A stretch of 34,088 nucleotides of DNA, taken from positions 1 through 34,088 of the forward strand of contig CAKMPP010000023.1 in the NCBI GenBank assembly GCA_927911475.1. Direction: 5' to 3'. Positions 32,513 through 34,088 of the stretch are shown piece after piece; within the stretch, counting starts at the first letter, position 1, and each line of letters starts with the position of its first letter. The notes below the pieces were generated by a model. That model was given only the letters and a program-made list of their open reading frames with translations. It searched no databases and was not told the origin of the DNA. The DNA is from an uncultured Solobacterium sp. GTDB lineage: Bacteria; Bacillota_I; Bacilli_A; Erysipelotrichales; Erysipelotrichaceae. The position numbers were made by a program, and so were the translations under genes.

Positions 32513-34088
32513 ATGCTGAAAAAAATGATTTGTAGAATTATTCTGTCTGTAGTGATGATGTTCACTATCCTATTCCAAGGGGCAGGTCTAAATGTCTATG
32601 CTGCAGGTACGCCTAGAGAGGTGAGTGCTAGAGTAACATCATTTAAGATCTTGGATAAAGATAAACGAGAAGGAGTACCTATTTGGTTTACTGACTCTTT
32701 CTATCTATCAATGGATTGGGATGCGAGCGGAAATGGAACAAACTTGAAAGAAGGTGACTATTTCGATATTACATTGCCAGATAAGATGAAGTTTCCAAGT
32801 GATACAACAAAGAGGGACTTTGATATTCTTGGAGAAGATGGAACTACAGTCATTGCAAAAGCGCATGTAACGCCAGGTCCTAATAATAATATTGGTGGTA
32901 AGGTACGCGTTACATTTACGAATTGGGTTGAAGGAAGAGAAAATGTTAAGGGTAATATTTTCCTTGCGTCTAAATTCCAATATTCTAGTGAACAATATGA
33001 TAAAAATAACACATATGACATCGTTGTAAATGGTCAAGTTAAATCCGTAACTGTTAAAATGATAGGTCCTCATATTGTGAGTGATGATGAACTTCTAGCA
33101 AAATATGGTACAAAAGCAATTAAATGGGAAAATGGTCAGAATGTTGTTATTGAAGATCAGGCTGATGGTATGTTCGTGTTAACTACCGTCAAGCTCATTT
33201 AGTTAATGCTGTGATTACAGACCATCTAACAGGTGGTGCAGGAAATGAAACATATGTTCCTGGTAGTTTTAAGTTATACCAAGTTAGATATAGCAATACT
33301 GGTGATATTGATGAACCTAGAATTCTAGTTGACATATCTAATAAGCTTACGATTGCACCAGACAAGAAGACATTTACACTGAATCTTGGTGAAGTAAACG
33401 GTACACAGTATCGTCTTATTTATAAGACAACTTATACACCAGGTACAAAGTTAATTAATAACGTTAGAATTACTGCTAATAACTATGATGCTACAACCCA
33501 TGGAAGCCACCAATCTGAAGATTCAGGCGGAACTGGAACAGGTAACATGGCGAATAAGATCAAGTTGATCAAAGTTGACGCGGATGATAACTCTATTGTC
33601 TTAAAGAATGCAGTATTTGAAGTTACAAAACCAGATGGAAGTAAGTTTGAACTTACAACAGGTGCAGATGGAACAATCACTTCTTCACCACTCGTGTCTG
33701 GAACATATAAAATTAAAGAAAAGACAGCTCCGGCTGGCTATCAATTAAATACTGATGAATATACATTGGTTGTAAGTCCTACAAGTAATGCAATTCAAAC
33801 GGTTAAGGATGAACCAATTAGAACTTCCGTTAAGGCCACAAAACAATGGGTAGGTCCGGTTGGATCAGCTGTTACAGTACATCTTTATGCAGATGATGTA
33901 GATACAGGTAAGACAGTTACATTGAATGCCGCAAATAACTGGGAAGTATACATTCACTTAACTTGAGAAAGTATAAGCCAGGAACAACTACTGAAATTAA
34001 GTACACTGTAAAGGAAGATGCTGTAGCAAACTATAATGGTGTAGTACAGTGGTGATATGGCAACAGGCTTTACAATTACAAATACAAA
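32513..34088 (+). CDS. Cell-wall adhesin with Cna/SpaA domains, partial and frameshifted
   Basis: Start of a large surface protein that runs past the right edge. Signal peptide (1-31, ending VYAAG), then two Ig-like adhesive domains as in SdrC/Cna-type MSCRAMMs (PREVSARVTSFKILDKDKRE, YFDITLPDKMKF, VNAVITDHLTGG, VPGSFKLYQV). A SpaA/prealbumin-like domain follows (IKLIKVDADDNSIVLKNAVF, IKEKTAPAGYQ), whose Lys/Glu can form an isopeptide bond. Next is a Cna_B repeat (SVKATKQWVGP, YTVKEDAVANYNG, GFTITNT). The frame breaks near 33176-33180 (one base lost; FVVNYRQAHLVNAVITDHL restored), near 33960-33964 (one lost) and near 34048-34053 (shift the other way). An LPXTG sorting signal would be expected beyond the window. 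SD GGGGAGG. Confidence 0.88.

Noticed and set aside
1..34088. CRISPR array, insertion sequence, prophage or plasmid origin
   Set aside because: No regularly spaced repeats, transposase, integrase, phage or replication-initiation proteins were found on either strand.

Overview
The window looks like chromosomal DNA of a low-GC, anaerobic, fermentative Firmicute. A member of the Erysipelotrichia (Solobacterium/Bulleidia-like) is my best guess from the gene set and protein style, but it is not proven by any marker here. Signs are AT-rich intergenic DNA, strong Shine-Dalgarno (SD) sequences at most genes, many hairpin-plus-U-tract terminators, a class III (oxygen-sensitive) ribonucleotide reductase, an arginine deiminase fermentation operon, flavin-based reductases and a Gram-positive surface adhesin. 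There is no phage, transposase or CRISPR array.

Layout. 1-3.2 kb: a partial divergent gene at the left edge, a stand-alone FakA-like domain protein, a bifunctional NAD(P)HX repair enzyme with an in-frame stop, a lysine/alanine-rich histone-H1-like protein and a small membrane protein. 3.2-6.7 kb: a NusG-domain-II/Gx-transporter pair, tRNA-Trp and tRNA-Glu, uridine phosphorylase, MutY and tRNA-Gly. 6.7-12.3 kb: a small Sm-like protein, a DEAD-box helicase, a COG2509 flavoprotein, an RluA-type pseudouridine synthase and an M20 amidohydrolase. 12.3-20.6 kb: an arginine block made of tRNA-Arg(ACG), argS, arcA-arcB-arcC-arcD and a regulator with two AraC-type DNA-binding domains. A perfect catabolite-repression (cre) site and a 12-bp direct repeat precede arcA. 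20.6-26 kb: CBS-DRTGG family II pyrophosphatase, a B3/B4-domain protein, a lipoprotein, a TrxB-like reductase, a HAD hydrolase and a Bcp peroxiredoxin. 26-34 kb: a flavinylated fumarate-reductase-like lipoprotein, a two-gene set of anchored unknown proteins, nrdD behind an attenuator-like leader, and the first part of a Cna/SpaA-type adhesin that runs off the right edge.

How it fits together. The arc genes convert arginine to ornithine, CO2, ammonia and ATP, with an antiporter exchanging arginine for ornithine. Regulation is probably by sugar availability (cre) and by the tandem-HTH AraC protein. The surface reductase and the NusG_II/Gx pair suggest flavin-based disposal of electrons at the membrane. 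TrxB and Bcp provide thiol-based peroxide defence.

Quality warning. At least ten single-base disruptions split otherwise perfectly conserved genes (rluA-like, arcC, ppaC twice, HAD twice, nrdD, adhesin three times), and tRNA-Arg carries two more. Most are one-base deletions. The simplest reading is uncorrected indel error in the source sequence, so these genes are annotated across the breaks.
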